Source: Lachnospiraceae bacterium (lineage in GTDB: Bacteria; Bacillota; Clostridia; Lachnospirales; Lachnospiraceae). From it: a stretch of 64,000 nucleotides of DNA. A model generated the notes under the pieces. The model saw nothing but the letters and a program-made list of their open reading frames with translations. It ran no database searches and was not told the origin of the DNA. The stretch's first letter is position 1, and each line of letters begins with the position of its first letter. Positions 26,142-34,975 of the stretch are shown here, in pieces. The translations under genes were made by a program, and so were the position numbers. The stretch is from positions 141,203-205,202 of the forward strand of contig SVEK01000001.1 of NCBI GenBank assembly GCA_015057405.1, read 5' to 3'.

Positions 26142-27134
26142 CTACTTTCTTTTTGTCAAAAATCCCAAACAAATTCTATCCATATGCAATCTGTGTAAAA
26201 TCATAACAATCTTTACAGACATACTGACGGAATTGATTTCTCCCTTAGGCTTTCGAAATATATACCTGTTATTCTTGTATTCAGGATATTCGCTTTTAAG
26301 CCAGTCAAATAATTCCTTTATTACATTAAAATATATGTCTTTTTTTGTTCCGCGCAAAGTAAAAAGCATATACCATACAATATATCTGATAAAGAAATAT
26401 TCTCTTAATCGGTTATCTGTGGTTGTATTATTCAAAAGACTTTTGTGAATTTCCTTCAGTAAATATATTGGACTGCCATCCTTTGTTGCCTCAACCTGTC
26501 TGCTGTTGGAAACCGATTCCATATTATTTACCCATTTATAATTTGTATTCCCGACTAAAACAGCAATTTTATCTGTATAGGAATATGCAACAAGATTAAA
26601 ATATACATCTTCACCAATTTTGCTTGGCAAAAAAGCTATGGAATTATCTTTCAAAAAATCTCTGCGATATAAATGAGCCCATGGCGCGACAACCAAAAAC
26701 TTTGACCACGCATAATCCTTTAAGTCGACAACACGAAGAACATCACCATTGTCAGAGATTCGTTCATAACCTCCCACCACAATATCTGAATGTGTCTTTT
26801 CTGCTTCCGTAATATAATCAGCACAGTAATTTATATCCAGAAAATCATCCTGATCCACAAAAAAAACATATTCTCCCGCAGCACATTTAATTCCTTTGTT
26901 TCTGGTCTTTGCAACCCCCATATTTTCCTGTTTTACAAGACTAACTTCACACCAATCCGGCCTATTATCCTTTATATATGCCTGCAAAACATCATACGAG
27001 TCGTCCTTAGAACCATCATCAAAGATTAAAAGTTCAATATTGTGATAGCTTTGGGAAAATATACTTTCTATACATTTTAATACTCTATCTCTACCATTAT
27101 AAACCGGTACTATAATTGTTGCTTTTATACTCAT
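26142..27134 (-). CDS. Family 2 glycosyltransferase
   Basis: 330 residues with KATIIVPVYNGRDRVLKCIESIFSQSYHNIELLIFDDGSKDDS and EYVFFVDQDDFLDINYC, where DQDD binds the metal-nucleotide. It begins one base after the end of the aminotransferase gene, so translation is probably coupled. Likely adds one sugar of the repeat unit, possibly the amino sugar made by its neighbours (inference). Confidence 0.86.
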   Translation of the reverse strand: MSIKATIIVPVYNGRDRVLKCIESIFSQSYHNIELLIFDDGSKDDSYDVLQAYIKDNRPDWCEVSLVKQENMGVAKTRNKGIKCAAGEYVFFVDQDDFLDINYCADYITEAEKTHSDIVVGGYERISDNGDVLRVVDLKDYAWSKFLVVAPWAHLYRRDFLKDNSIAFLPSKIGEDVYFNLVAYSYTDKIAVLVGNTNYKWVNNMESVSNSRQVEATKDGSPIYLLKEIHKSLLNNTTTDNRLREYFFIRYIVWYMLFTLRGTKKDIYFNVIKELFDWLKSEYPEYKNNRYIFRKPKGEINSVSMSVKIVMILHRLHMDRICLGFLTKRK

Positions 27135-28238
27135 TTATCTCTTCCATTCATTAATAGACTGTATTACGGCACTAATCTCTTCATCCGTCATTCCATAATA
27201 CATTGGAATACTAAGCTCTGTTTCTGATATCTCTTCTGCTATCGGCAATTCTCCCTTTTTTATATTAAGAGATGTGTACGCACCCTGCATATGAATCGGA
27301 ATAGGATAATGTTTGTTAACTCCAATTCCATTTTCTTCAAGATGGGCCTCCAAACTGTCTCTATAATCAGTTCTTATAGCAAAAACATGATAAACATGCT
27401 CATTACCTTCAACTTCTACCGGAAGTTTTACATCCGGATGATTAATCTCGTTCAGATATCTTTTTGCTATCCTTCTTCTTTCCCCATTCCAAATGTCAAG
27501 TTTTTTCAATTTAATACGCAGAAATGCCGCCTGCATCTCATCTAATCTTGAATTATTACCCTGATATATGTGGTGATACTTATAATCTGAACCGTAATTT
27601 CCAAGTGCCCTTATTTTCTCGGCAAGCTCCTTGTCATTAGTTACAACAGCGCCACTGTCACCTAGTGCGCCAAGATTTTTTCCGGGATAAAAACTGAATC
27701 CTGCCGCATCACCAAGGCTGCCCACACGTTTTCCGTTATGGGTGGAACCATGTGCCTGCGCCGCATCCTCTATAAGCTTTAAACCATATTTATCTGCAAT
27801 TGCTCTTAATGCATTCATATCACAAGCCTGTCCATACAACGCAACAGCCATGATTGCCTTTGTATTCTTAGTTATTTTCTCTTCAATCTTTGTCGGATCA
27901 ATCAAATACTGTTCCATAACAGGTTCTACCAAAACAGGAGTAGCACCAACATACGATACTGCTAAAGCAGTTGCTATAAAAGTATTGGAAGGTACAATAA
28001 CCTCATCACCTTCACCAATTCCGTAACCTTTTAATATAAGATATAGAGCATCAAGACCATTACCGCATCCAATACAATACTTAACTCCGCAATAATCTGC
28101 AAACTCCTTTTCAAATTGTTCCACTTCCGTTCCCTGAATAAACCAGTTTTTCTTAAACACTTCATTAAATTTATTGTTAATCTCATCACTGATTTCACTA
28201 TGCATAACTTCAAATGAAACAAATGGTACCTTTATCAT
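27135..28238 (-). CDS. DegT/DnrJ/EryC1 sugar aminotransferase (FdtB/QdtB type), copy 2
   Basis: 367-residue PLP enzyme, clearly related to the copy at 20026-21123 but not identical (for example [13 protein letters not shown] against SFYPSKGCGAFGD at the cofactor lysine, about residue 186). [14 protein letters not shown] and [23 protein letters not shown] are family motifs. One base separates it from the ketoisomerase gene upstream. Together they should make a dTDP-3-amino-3,6-dideoxyhexose. Confidence 0.9.
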   Translation of the reverse strand: MIKVPFVSFEVMHSEISDEINNKFNEVFKKNWFIQGTEVEQFEKEFADYCGVKYCIGCGNGLDALYLILKGYGIGEGDEVIVPSNTFIATALAVSYVGATPVLVEPVMEQYLIDPTKIEEKITKNTKAIMAVALYGQACDMNALRAIADKYGLKLIEDAAQAHGSTHNGKRVGSLGDAAGFSFYPGKNLGALGDSGAVVTNDKELAEKIRALGNYGSDYKYHHIYQGNNSRLDEMQAAFLRIKLKKLDIWNGERRRIAKRYLNEINHPDVKLPVEVEGNEHVYHVFAIRTDYRDSLEAHLEENGIGVNKHYPIPIHMQGAYTSLNIKKGELPIAEEISETELSIPMYYGMTDEEISAVIQSINEWKR

Positions 28239-28239
28239 C

Positions 28240-28650
28240 TTACTTTTCCCCTTTATTGTCTACAAATTGAATAAATTTCTGATAATCCCTTATATAATCA
28301 TCTTCATCATATAACTCCGATGCCAAAACAAGTAATACTGCATCTTCAGAAAAATCATACATTTCTCTCCACATATCATTAGAAATATATAATCCCTCAT
28401 ATGGTTTATTAAGTAAAACTTCTGCAGTTTCATAACCGCTGTCAAGGTGAATTTTACATTCGCCCTTAATAGCAATAAGAATCTGCTTCAAACATTTATG
28501 CGCATGAAAGCCCCTGCGAACTCCTTTCCCTGTATCATATATATAATACACTCTTTTCACATCAAAAGGCACATCATTATTCTCTTCAAGAGCGACCAGT
28601 TGTCCTCTGTGGTCACCATGCTGCTGAAACTGAAACATTTTAATTTCCAT
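28240..28650 (-). CDS. dTDP-4-keto-6-deoxyglucose 3,4-ketoisomerase (FdtA/QdtA family), copy 2
   Basis: 136-residue cupin enzyme: [43 protein letters not shown] with cupin histidines in GFHAHK, then [34 protein letters not shown]. Here the metal/substrate site reads RGFHAHK whereas copy 1 reads RGQHANR. That difference hints at a different stereochemical outcome or substrate. A GGAGG-type site precedes the ATG. Confidence 0.9.
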   Translation of the reverse strand: MEIKMFQFQQHGDHRGQLVALEENNDVPFDVKRVYYIYDTGKGVRRGFHAHKCLKQILIAIKGECKIHLDSGYETAEVLLNKPYEGLYISNDMWREMYDFSEDAVLLVLASELYDEDDYIRDYQKFIQFVDNKGEK

Positions 28651-28717
28651 ATTTGCCTCCGTAAATTTTTACAGCTATTATCTGTGTCAAATAATTAACC
28701 ACTAACCACTTCATGCG

Positions 28718-31700
28718 TTACACATCAATTATTTTGTACTTTTTGCCTAACGCGATAGCTACTTTATATTGTTTTTTCTTATCAAAACACTTTTCTGACT
28801 CGCAAGTAAATCCGGTCATTGCCATTCGCTTATGCTCAGGAATTGCAGAAACATCCGGCCGGTATACTTTTTTTGTATTAAACTCATAAACCGTATCACC
28901 GTCTATTACAAGCACTTTCGGCTTTTTTAAATTATTAAATTTACTGTGATGCTTATAACACCATCCGTCAATCTTAATATAATCCTTGATTCTAACCCTG
29001 TCTATATTAACAACCAATTTGCTGCATTCCTTATAATCGGACAACTTCTTTACGGAATACTTCTCCGGTCTTGATACCTGAAGCTCATAGTTGTTGGAAA
29101 AATCATTTCGTCCCTGAGCCAAAAACCTGTTATAAAATCTATCCATGCACTCACCCGGGGCAAAATCAGGGTGTTTTCTGTATAACTCTTCTCTTTCACT
29201 ATTAAGGCGTTTTAATTTCCCTTCATCTATAAGGTCATCGCCCCTGCTATAAGATTCATAATGATATAAAACCACATCATTTCTTACAACATTATAGAAT
29301 CCTGCCTCAATCAGCTTAAAACAAAAATCAACATCATTATATGCTACAGCAAAATTTTCATTGAATCCGTTAACCTGATTGAATTTGTCTTTATTAACCA
29401 TAAGGCATGCGGCCGTCACGGCAGAATAGTTATAATCCAGTACATTTCGTCCAAAATAATGAATAATATCATCAGAGTAGCCCGAAAGAGCATGAGTAGG
29501 TCCGTTAAGTATATTAATAACACCAATATGCTGAATTAACTTTGAATCCGGATACAAAAGTTTTGCTCCCACTGCTCCCGCATAGTCAATTTGAGCCTGA
29601 CCAAGCATTCTTTCAAGCCACTCACCATCTATAATCTCCATATCATCATTTAAGAATAACAGATAATCACCGGTTGAATATGCCGCACCGGTATTACACA
29701 TTCTGGAAAAATTAAATGTATCCGGCTTGTAAATATACTTACATTTATATTTTAAAGATAACTGCTCATATATACTTTTTTCTTCAGCAGCACTTCCGTT
29801 ATCTACTATTACTATTTCATAATTCCTATACTTCGTCAATTTTTCTATACTCTCTAAACACCTTGACAGTACACCCGAATTATCTTTAGAAGGAATAATA
29901 ATAGATACTTTGTCATTATTAACAGGTTTATAGTTTACTCTGTATTGATATATACCGTCAATCAATTCTAACTCTGCTTTAAGCCCCCGTCTTCTGACTG
30001 CATCAGTTTTTGCCTTAAATGCAGCCTCCAAAATATATGGTTTTGCCGAAGTGTCGGCAGATGTAGATGACTCAATAACTCTCCAGTGATACAATATTTT
30101 TGAAATATGAGCTATATGGGATGCAGGAATAATCTCAGTTACCCTGAGACATAGATCGTAATCCTGCGAACCTTCATAGCCGACTCTGAATCCGCCAACT
30201 TTATCGATAATACTCTTTCGGTATACGGAAAGATGACAGGTATACATATTAGACATCAATGTATCAGGAGACCAGTCCGGTTTAAAATGCGGCATATGTC
30301 TGTTTTTGCTGTTTTCGTCGATTTTATCCTCATCTGAGTATATATAATCCAGTTCCCTGTTATCATTAAGCACTTTAACCACTTCATATAAAGCATTACT
30401 TGTAAGCAAATCATCACAGTCGAGAAGGGCAATGAATTCACCCCTTGCAACCTCAAGTGCTGAATTAGTAGCTTTTGAAATATGTCCGTTTTCTTCACGA
30501 TAAACTATATCTATCTTTGGATTGTCTTCGTACTTTTTTAGTACTTTTCTAACACCGGGCATAGTTGAACAATCGTCCGCCATACATAACTGCCAATTAT
30601 CATAAGTCTGATTAATAACGGATTCAATACATTCTGTCAGTAATCTTTCTGAAACATTATAAACAGGCATCAAAACAGATATTAACGGCCTGTACTCCTG
30701 ATTATTGCAATCACCGTCAAATCTTTCTTCCTTTTCTTTTTCAATAATCCAGCGTTCGTATTCATTATTGGAAGTTCTTCGCTGATTAAACCTGTAAAAC
30801 AGCGCACAAAATCCTTCATTTTTCAACACCTGCAAGGCTCTGACGGCAACTCCCGGCAAAATTTTATATGCCACTTTTCGTAACACACGATACATTGCAT
30901 AAAATGGATTTCTAAGTTCTCTTCTGTATACACTTGCAGTTTCCGTCAAATCATCTATCAGTATTTTATTATTGTGAATCACACCTTCAAGAGCATTTAT
31001 CTGTCCTTCCTTTGCGTCTATTATACCATTAAGATTATCTATGTGATTATTCTGAAGAAGAATCCTGCTCTCCAATTCTTCAATACCCGTATTCTTCTTA
31101 ACATAATTATTGGTATATATCGCTCTCCTGTCAATGTCATGAACATAACACTGAAATCTGTCATCCATCTGTTCGTACACATTCTGTTCATCTTCATCAA
31201 TTCCGCATGCTTTGATAAATTCAACAATATTATCACATTTCATTGCTCTGCGACTGTTAGTAAGACATTTTAAATAAAACATCTTAATAGCCCTGTATAA
31301 AACAAATCTCTCAGGAACAAGTATATTAAAAATCCATTCATAATCAATGGAATAAATTACATTATCAGAAACAATAAAGTTATCAAAACAGGAATCAAAA
31401 TTTGCTACATTAACTCCCATTCCTTTACACATCTCAACACCGGGAATATCGCCAAAAAAGTCACGGAATTTATCCGTAACACAAAATTTTGACTTATACT
31501 TTTTAGAAACACCCATTATTATTTTTTCGTATTTCTTAATAGCATTAATTATTCCGTTTTCGTCATCCTTATTGCTCATAATAATACTTTCAAGTGACTT
31601 ACCGTCAACATATGGAAATAATACCGAATCATGTTCTTTTTCAGGTTTTAACAATACAACTTCATCGTACATATCATTATAATTATCATATAAACCAAAT

Positions 31701-31843
31701 ATATTATTAACATGACTAACCGAAGCCTTACCTAATGGTTGTTTTTTTACAATTTTATTATTACCTTCACTATATATTTTAATGGAGGTTCTAAATTCCG
31801 GCTTACGTTTATTATTGTACTTTACATATATTAACTCTCTCAT
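28718..31843 (-). CDS. Kinase-like / coiled-coil / double GT2 fusion protein
   Basis: 1041 residues in four parts. Residues 1-210 resemble a sugar or LPS kinase fold: IVKKQPLGKAS (possible ATP lysine), VLFPYVDGKSLE hinge, and NFDSCFDNFIVSDNVIYSIDYEW, a catalytic-loop and DFE-like segment with the usual His replaced. Residues about 250-305 form a heptad-like coiled coil (ELESRILLQNNHIDNLNGII onward). GT2 domain A (about 385-610) shows SVLMPVYNVS, CMADDCST and IALLDCDDLL. GT2 domain B (about 640-880) shows SIIIPSKDNS and LLFLNDDMEI. The C-terminal tail is a small beta domain. It starts 24 bases after the methyltransferase gene. Likely a polymerising or capping glycosyltransferase; kinase activity is unproven. 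Confidence 0.82.
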   Translation of the reverse strand: MRELIYVKYNNKRKPEFRTSIKIYSEGNNKIVKKQPLGKASVSHVNNIFGLYDNYNDMYDEVVLLKPEKEHDSVLFPYVDGKSLESIIMSNKDDENGIINAIKKYEKIIMGVSKKYKSKFCVTDKFRDFFGDIPGVEMCKGMGVNVANFDSCFDNFIVSDNVIYSIDYEWIFNILVPERFVLYRAIKMFYLKCLTNSRRAMKCDNIVEFIKACGIDEDEQNVYEQMDDRFQCYVHDIDRRAIYTNNYVKKNTGIEELESRILLQNNHIDNLNGIIDAKEGQINALEGVIHNNKILIDDLTETASVYRRELRNPFYAMYRVLRKVAYKILPGVAVRALQVLKNEGFCALFYRFNQRRTSNNEYERWIIEKEKEERFDGDCNNQEYRPLISVLMPVYNVSERLLTECIESVINQTYDNWQLCMADDCSTMPGVRKVLKKYEDNPKIDIVYREENGHISKATNSALEVARGEFIALLDCDDLLTSNALYEVVKVLNDNRELDYIYSDEDKIDENSKNRHMPHFKPDWSPDTLMSNMYTCHLSVYRKSIIDKVGGFRVGYEGSQDYDLCLRVTEIIPASHIAHISKILYHWRVIESSTSADTSAKPYILEAAFKAKTDAVRRRGLKAELELIDGIYQYRVNYKPVNNDKVSIIIPSKDNSGVLSRCLESIEKLTKYRNYEIVIVDNGSAAEEKSIYEQLSLKYKCKYIYKPDTFNFSRMCNTGAAYSTGDYLLFLNDDMEIIDGEWLERMLGQAQIDYAGAVGAKLLYPDSKLIQHIGVINILNGPTHALSGYSDDIIHYFGRNVLDYNYSAVTAACLMVNKDKFNQVNGFNENFAVAYNDVDFCFKLIEAGFYNVVRNDVVLYHYESYSRGDDLIDEGKLKRLNSEREELYRKHPDFAPGECMDRFYNRFLAQGRNDFSNNYELQVSRPEKYSVKKLSDYKECSKLVVNIDRVRIKDYIKIDGWCYKHHSKFNNLKKPKVLVIDGDTVYEFNTKKVYRPDVSAIPEHKRMAMTGFTCESEKCFDKKKQYKVAIALGKKYKIIDV

Positions 31844-31866
31844 ACAGTTACTCTCCTGTCAGTGCA

Positions 31867-32757
31867 TTACTTTTTTGAAAATACGAGAAATGAATTTGCA
31901 AAAAATTCAAACATATTATCTTCACACACAGAATCAAATGCCAATTCTTCATCAAAAAATACGTACCTATCTCTGTCATATGCCTGAGTTATGCCACGTA
32001 AGCTCCCTGCTTTTGGAAGTCTTTTTGCGGAATAGATTTCCGTAGGCATTTTATAATCCGGCATCGGATAGTAAAAAGAATTCTCACTAAATCCCGAATT
32101 AATCAACATATCCTCCAAGGCATTTTTTGAAAAAGTTTTTACTCTGTCAACACCCTGATAACCCATTATTCCGTCATAAATATTACCTGTATGGTCTTCT
32201 CTTGCACCTGCAAAATACTTCATACCGTATTTATTTTCAATTGCTGTAATTAATACTCCACCAGGTTTAAGGTATTCTCCTGCACGCTTTAACATTTCTG
32301 AAAACGGCTCATTTCCGCCTATATAATAACCTGAATACTCAAGAACACCTATAAGTGTAACATAATCAAACTTTTCATCTATTGAAATGTCCTTGAAATT
32401 GCCTACGTATATTTCAAGATTACTGTATTCTTTATTCTTGTATGCGTTAATCAAGGACCGTTTTTTTGACAAATCAATTCCGACTACTCTGGATACTTTT
32501 TGACATAATAATCCTGTGATGGCTCCGCATCCTGAACCAATTTCAAGAACACTGCCGTTTTTATCAAAATCAAACCACTCCAATATATTTTCTCTTATCG
32601 GTGAAAGATGATACAAATATGTCCAGTCATCATTGTCACATAATATATCATAGTAATCATCATTATTCTTAACTATTTCCAGAAGCTTATCTTCAATTTC
32701 TCCGTCACTGTAAGAATCTTCTCCGCTATAAAATGACAAATTAAGTACTTTTTCCAT
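31867..32757 (-). CDS. Class I SAM-dependent methyltransferase
   Basis: 296 residues. The AdoMet-binding motif I is VLEIGSGCGAITGLL near residue 69, motif II VVGIDLS, and the post-I region is FDYVTLIGVLEYSGYY; AIENKYGMKYFAGAREDHTG is a stretch typical of methyltransferases found in surface-glycan loci. It lies between the Wzt gene and the kinase-like glycosyltransferase with 5- and 23-base gaps. Possible role: methylating the non-reducing end or a phosphate on the glycan as a length or export mark, as in WbdD-type systems (inference). Confidence 0.85.
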   Translation of the reverse strand: MEKVLNLSFYSGEDSYSDGEIEDKLLEIVKNNDDYYDILCDNDDWTYLYHLSPIRENILEWFDFDKNGSVLEIGSGCGAITGLLCQKVSRVVGIDLSKKRSLINAYKNKEYSNLEIYVGNFKDISIDEKFDYVTLIGVLEYSGYYIGGNEPFSEMLKRAGEYLKPGGVLITAIENKYGMKYFAGAREDHTGNIYDGIMGYQGVDRVKTFSKNALEDMLINSGFSENSFYYPMPDYKMPTEIYSAKRLPKAGSLRGITQAYDRDRYVFFDEELAFDSVCEDNMFEFFANSFLVFSKK

Positions 32758-32762
32758 AATGA

Positions 32763-34094
32763 TTATCCTCTTTTTTCCACAGTAATCTTACTGTTCATGT
32801 CAAAATAACCAACCGTGTTCTGTTCCGAAACAACACTAACATTAGTAATATCATACAATCTGTCGAAAACGACAAAATCATCATTTTCAAATCCGGTACA
32901 TCCAAACGAAAGAAGATAATCTCCTCCCTGCAAATCCATCTGTTGTTTGAATTCTACAACATAAATATCACCGGCAGAAGCGTCCGGCACCTCTATTTTT
33001 TCAAACATGGAATTAGTTCCTGTTATTTCAACGCCATGCTCGTTTTTAAATGTATATGCAAATATAGGCATATTAACAGGCTCGTTAAATCTAACCTTCA
33101 TTTTCAACGTAAAAACACTTTTTTTCATAATAATATTGGTTATTTTTCCTGTATTGTCAAATATACCAAAATCAATTATGTCGGCCTTGCCATTGCCATA
33201 TATTGTTGCTTCATTATCCGAATTTACCGCCATATATGACTTCCAATTCTCTGTATTATTAGAGGCAACCGATGTTGTATCAGCTGTAACAAAAGTTTCA
33301 TCAGTATTTATTTTATCATCACCAATTTCATTATCCTTCGATACATCTGTCTCATCAAACTGATTAACTAATATTTTCTTATATATATCAACGATTCGTT
33401 TAGGTGAACCCTCGTCAATAAACTTACCTTTGTTAAGTAATATCGCTCTGTCACAATACTTTACAACACTGCTAAGATCATGGGTAACAAGCAGAATTGT
33501 AGTCCCCTTCTTCTTGATTTCATCCATTTTCTTAAAACATTTTGCCTGAAAAAAAACATCTCCTACAGATAATGCTTCATCCACAATAAGAATATCCGGA
33601 TCTACATTAATCGATACTGCAAATGCCAGTCTTGCAAACATTCCGCTTGAATAAGTCTTAACAGGCTGATTAATAAAGTCCCCGATTCCGGCAAATTCAA
33701 CAATCGAATCAACGCGTTCATCCATCTGTTCTCTGGTGAAACCCATCATTGTTCCGTTAAGATATATATTCTCTATTCCGGTATACTCCATATTAAATCC
33801 GGCACCAAGTTCAAGCAGCGCCGCAATCTTCCCCTGAACAGTAACATTTCCTGCAGATGGAGTTAATACTCCGGTAACAATCTTAAGAAGCGTAGATTTA
33901 CCTGCACCGTTAGTACCTACTATTCCTACTGTCTCACCTTTATTCACAGAAAATGAAATATCATCAAGAGCATAATACTCTGCGTATTTTACTTTTCTCG
34001 TTAACTTTAATGCTTCCTTTAATCTGTCCATTGGATTGTCATAAAGCTTATACACCTTTGAAATTCCATTAACAGCTATTGATATATTATCCAT
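32763..34094 (-). CDS. wzt: Wzt-like ABC transporter ATPase with C-terminal glycan-recognition domain
   Basis: 443 residues. The ATPase half (1-250) has Walker A GTNGAGKST near 60, signature YSSGMFARLAFA and Walker B ILIVDEALSVGD. After an acidic Thr/Asn-rich linker (about 250-285), residues 295-440 form a Wzt_C-type beta domain (KMKVRFNEPVNMPIFAYTFKNEHGVEITGTNS). In E. coli O8/O9a that domain binds the chain terminus before export. It pairs with the permease gene 38 bases upstream. The C-terminal domain suggests export of a finished, end-modified chain. Confidence 0.93.
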   Translation of the reverse strand: MDNISIAVNGISKVYKLYDNPMDRLKEALKLTRKVKYAEYYALDDISFSVNKGETVGIVGTNGAGKSTLLKIVTGVLTPSAGNVTVQGKIAALLELGAGFNMEYTGIENIYLNGTMMGFTREQMDERVDSIVEFAGIGDFINQPVKTYSSGMFARLAFAVSINVDPDILIVDEALSVGDVFFQAKCFKKMDEIKKKGTTILLVTHDLSSVVKYCDRAILLNKGKFIDEGSPKRIVDIYKKILVNQFDETDVSKDNEIGDDKINTDETFVTADTTSVASNNTENWKSYMAVNSDNEATIYGNGKADIIDFGIFDNTGKITNIIMKKSVFTLKMKVRFNEPVNMPIFAYTFKNEHGVEITGTNSMFEKIEVPDASAGDIYVVEFKQQMDLQGGDYLLSFGCTGFENDDFVVFDRLYDITNVSVVSEQNTVGYFDMNSKITVEKRG

Positions 34095-34132
34095 ATTATC
34101 TCTCCAATAGTACTAGCCAAATATCCTCTATA

Positions 34133-34930
34133 TTATATTACATCAGCAAAATGAGGTCTTAACCTCTTAAATATCAACTTGCTAATCATAAACAAAACAA
34201 TAACAACTACCCAGAAATACAATGACATTACCGGTTTTTCAAAGAACCATCTGCCATCTATAAATGCATCGCGATAACCTGTTACTATATAATACATTGG
34301 ATTAAGTTTAAGTATAAATAATACTGTCGGAAATGCTGCAAATTGTGCTTCATTCCAAAGTATCGGAACCATCCACATAAACACCTGCATAAATATAGTT
34401 ATAATCTGTCCCAAATCCCTGAAAAATAAAATAATTGAGCTTGTAGCATACAAAAGTGCTAAAACAAAAGCCCACAAACAAACCAAATAGTATAACAACT
34501 GAATTACAGTCACTCCTGAAAAATAACCCATACAGCCAAACAATACCAGGGAAAACGCAACAAAAAATATGTGAACAAATGTTGATGCCATAAGCTTAAC
34601 TACAGGCAATATTTCAATCTTAAACACAACTTTCTTAACAAGATAACTGTAATCAAGCATGGCATGAGTTCCCATAGTCAACGTTTCCTGAAAAAGAAAC
34701 CACGGCACAAGTCCGGATACCAGATATATCACATAAGGATAATCTCCATTACCTCTGGCACCCTTAAAGACTACACCGAAAACAAACCAATATAAAAATA
34801 CTGTTACAACCGGATTAACAAATGCCCACATAATTCCAAAATAGGATCCTGCAAACTTTGTCTTAAAATCATTTTTAGCCAAGCTGAAAATCAAATCACG
34901 GTTACGTAACATTGTCTTAACCAAACTCAT
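34133..34930 (-). CDS. wzm: Wzm-like ABC-2 polysaccharide export permease
   Basis: 265 residues with six membrane segments. The FKTKFAGSYFGIMWAFVNPVVTVFLYWFVFGVVFKG start and the later MWMVPILWNEAQFAA and LNPMYYIVTGYRDAF stretches are typical of O-antigen and teichoic-acid exporters. GGAGG precedes the ATG. Forms the channel partner of Wzt. Confidence 0.93.
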   Translation of the reverse strand: MSLVKTMLRNRDLIFSLAKNDFKTKFAGSYFGIMWAFVNPVVTVFLYWFVFGVVFKGARGNGDYPYVIYLVSGLVPWFLFQETLTMGTHAMLDYSYLVKKVVFKIEILPVVKLMASTFVHIFFVAFSLVLFGCMGYFSGVTVIQLLYYLVCLWAFVLALLYATSSIILFFRDLGQIITIFMQVFMWMVPILWNEAQFAAFPTVLFILKLNPMYYIVTGYRDAFIDGRWFFEKPVMSLYFWVVVIVLFMISKLIFKRLRPHFADVI

Positions 34931-34975
34931 TGTATTCCTCCCAAAACCTCTCTAAAATAGATTATAGTATTTTAC

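Noticed and set aside
33007..33363. 118-codon plus-strand frame opposite wzt
   Set aside because: Antisense shadow of the Wzt C-terminal domain; composition is that of a reversed frame, with no start signal.
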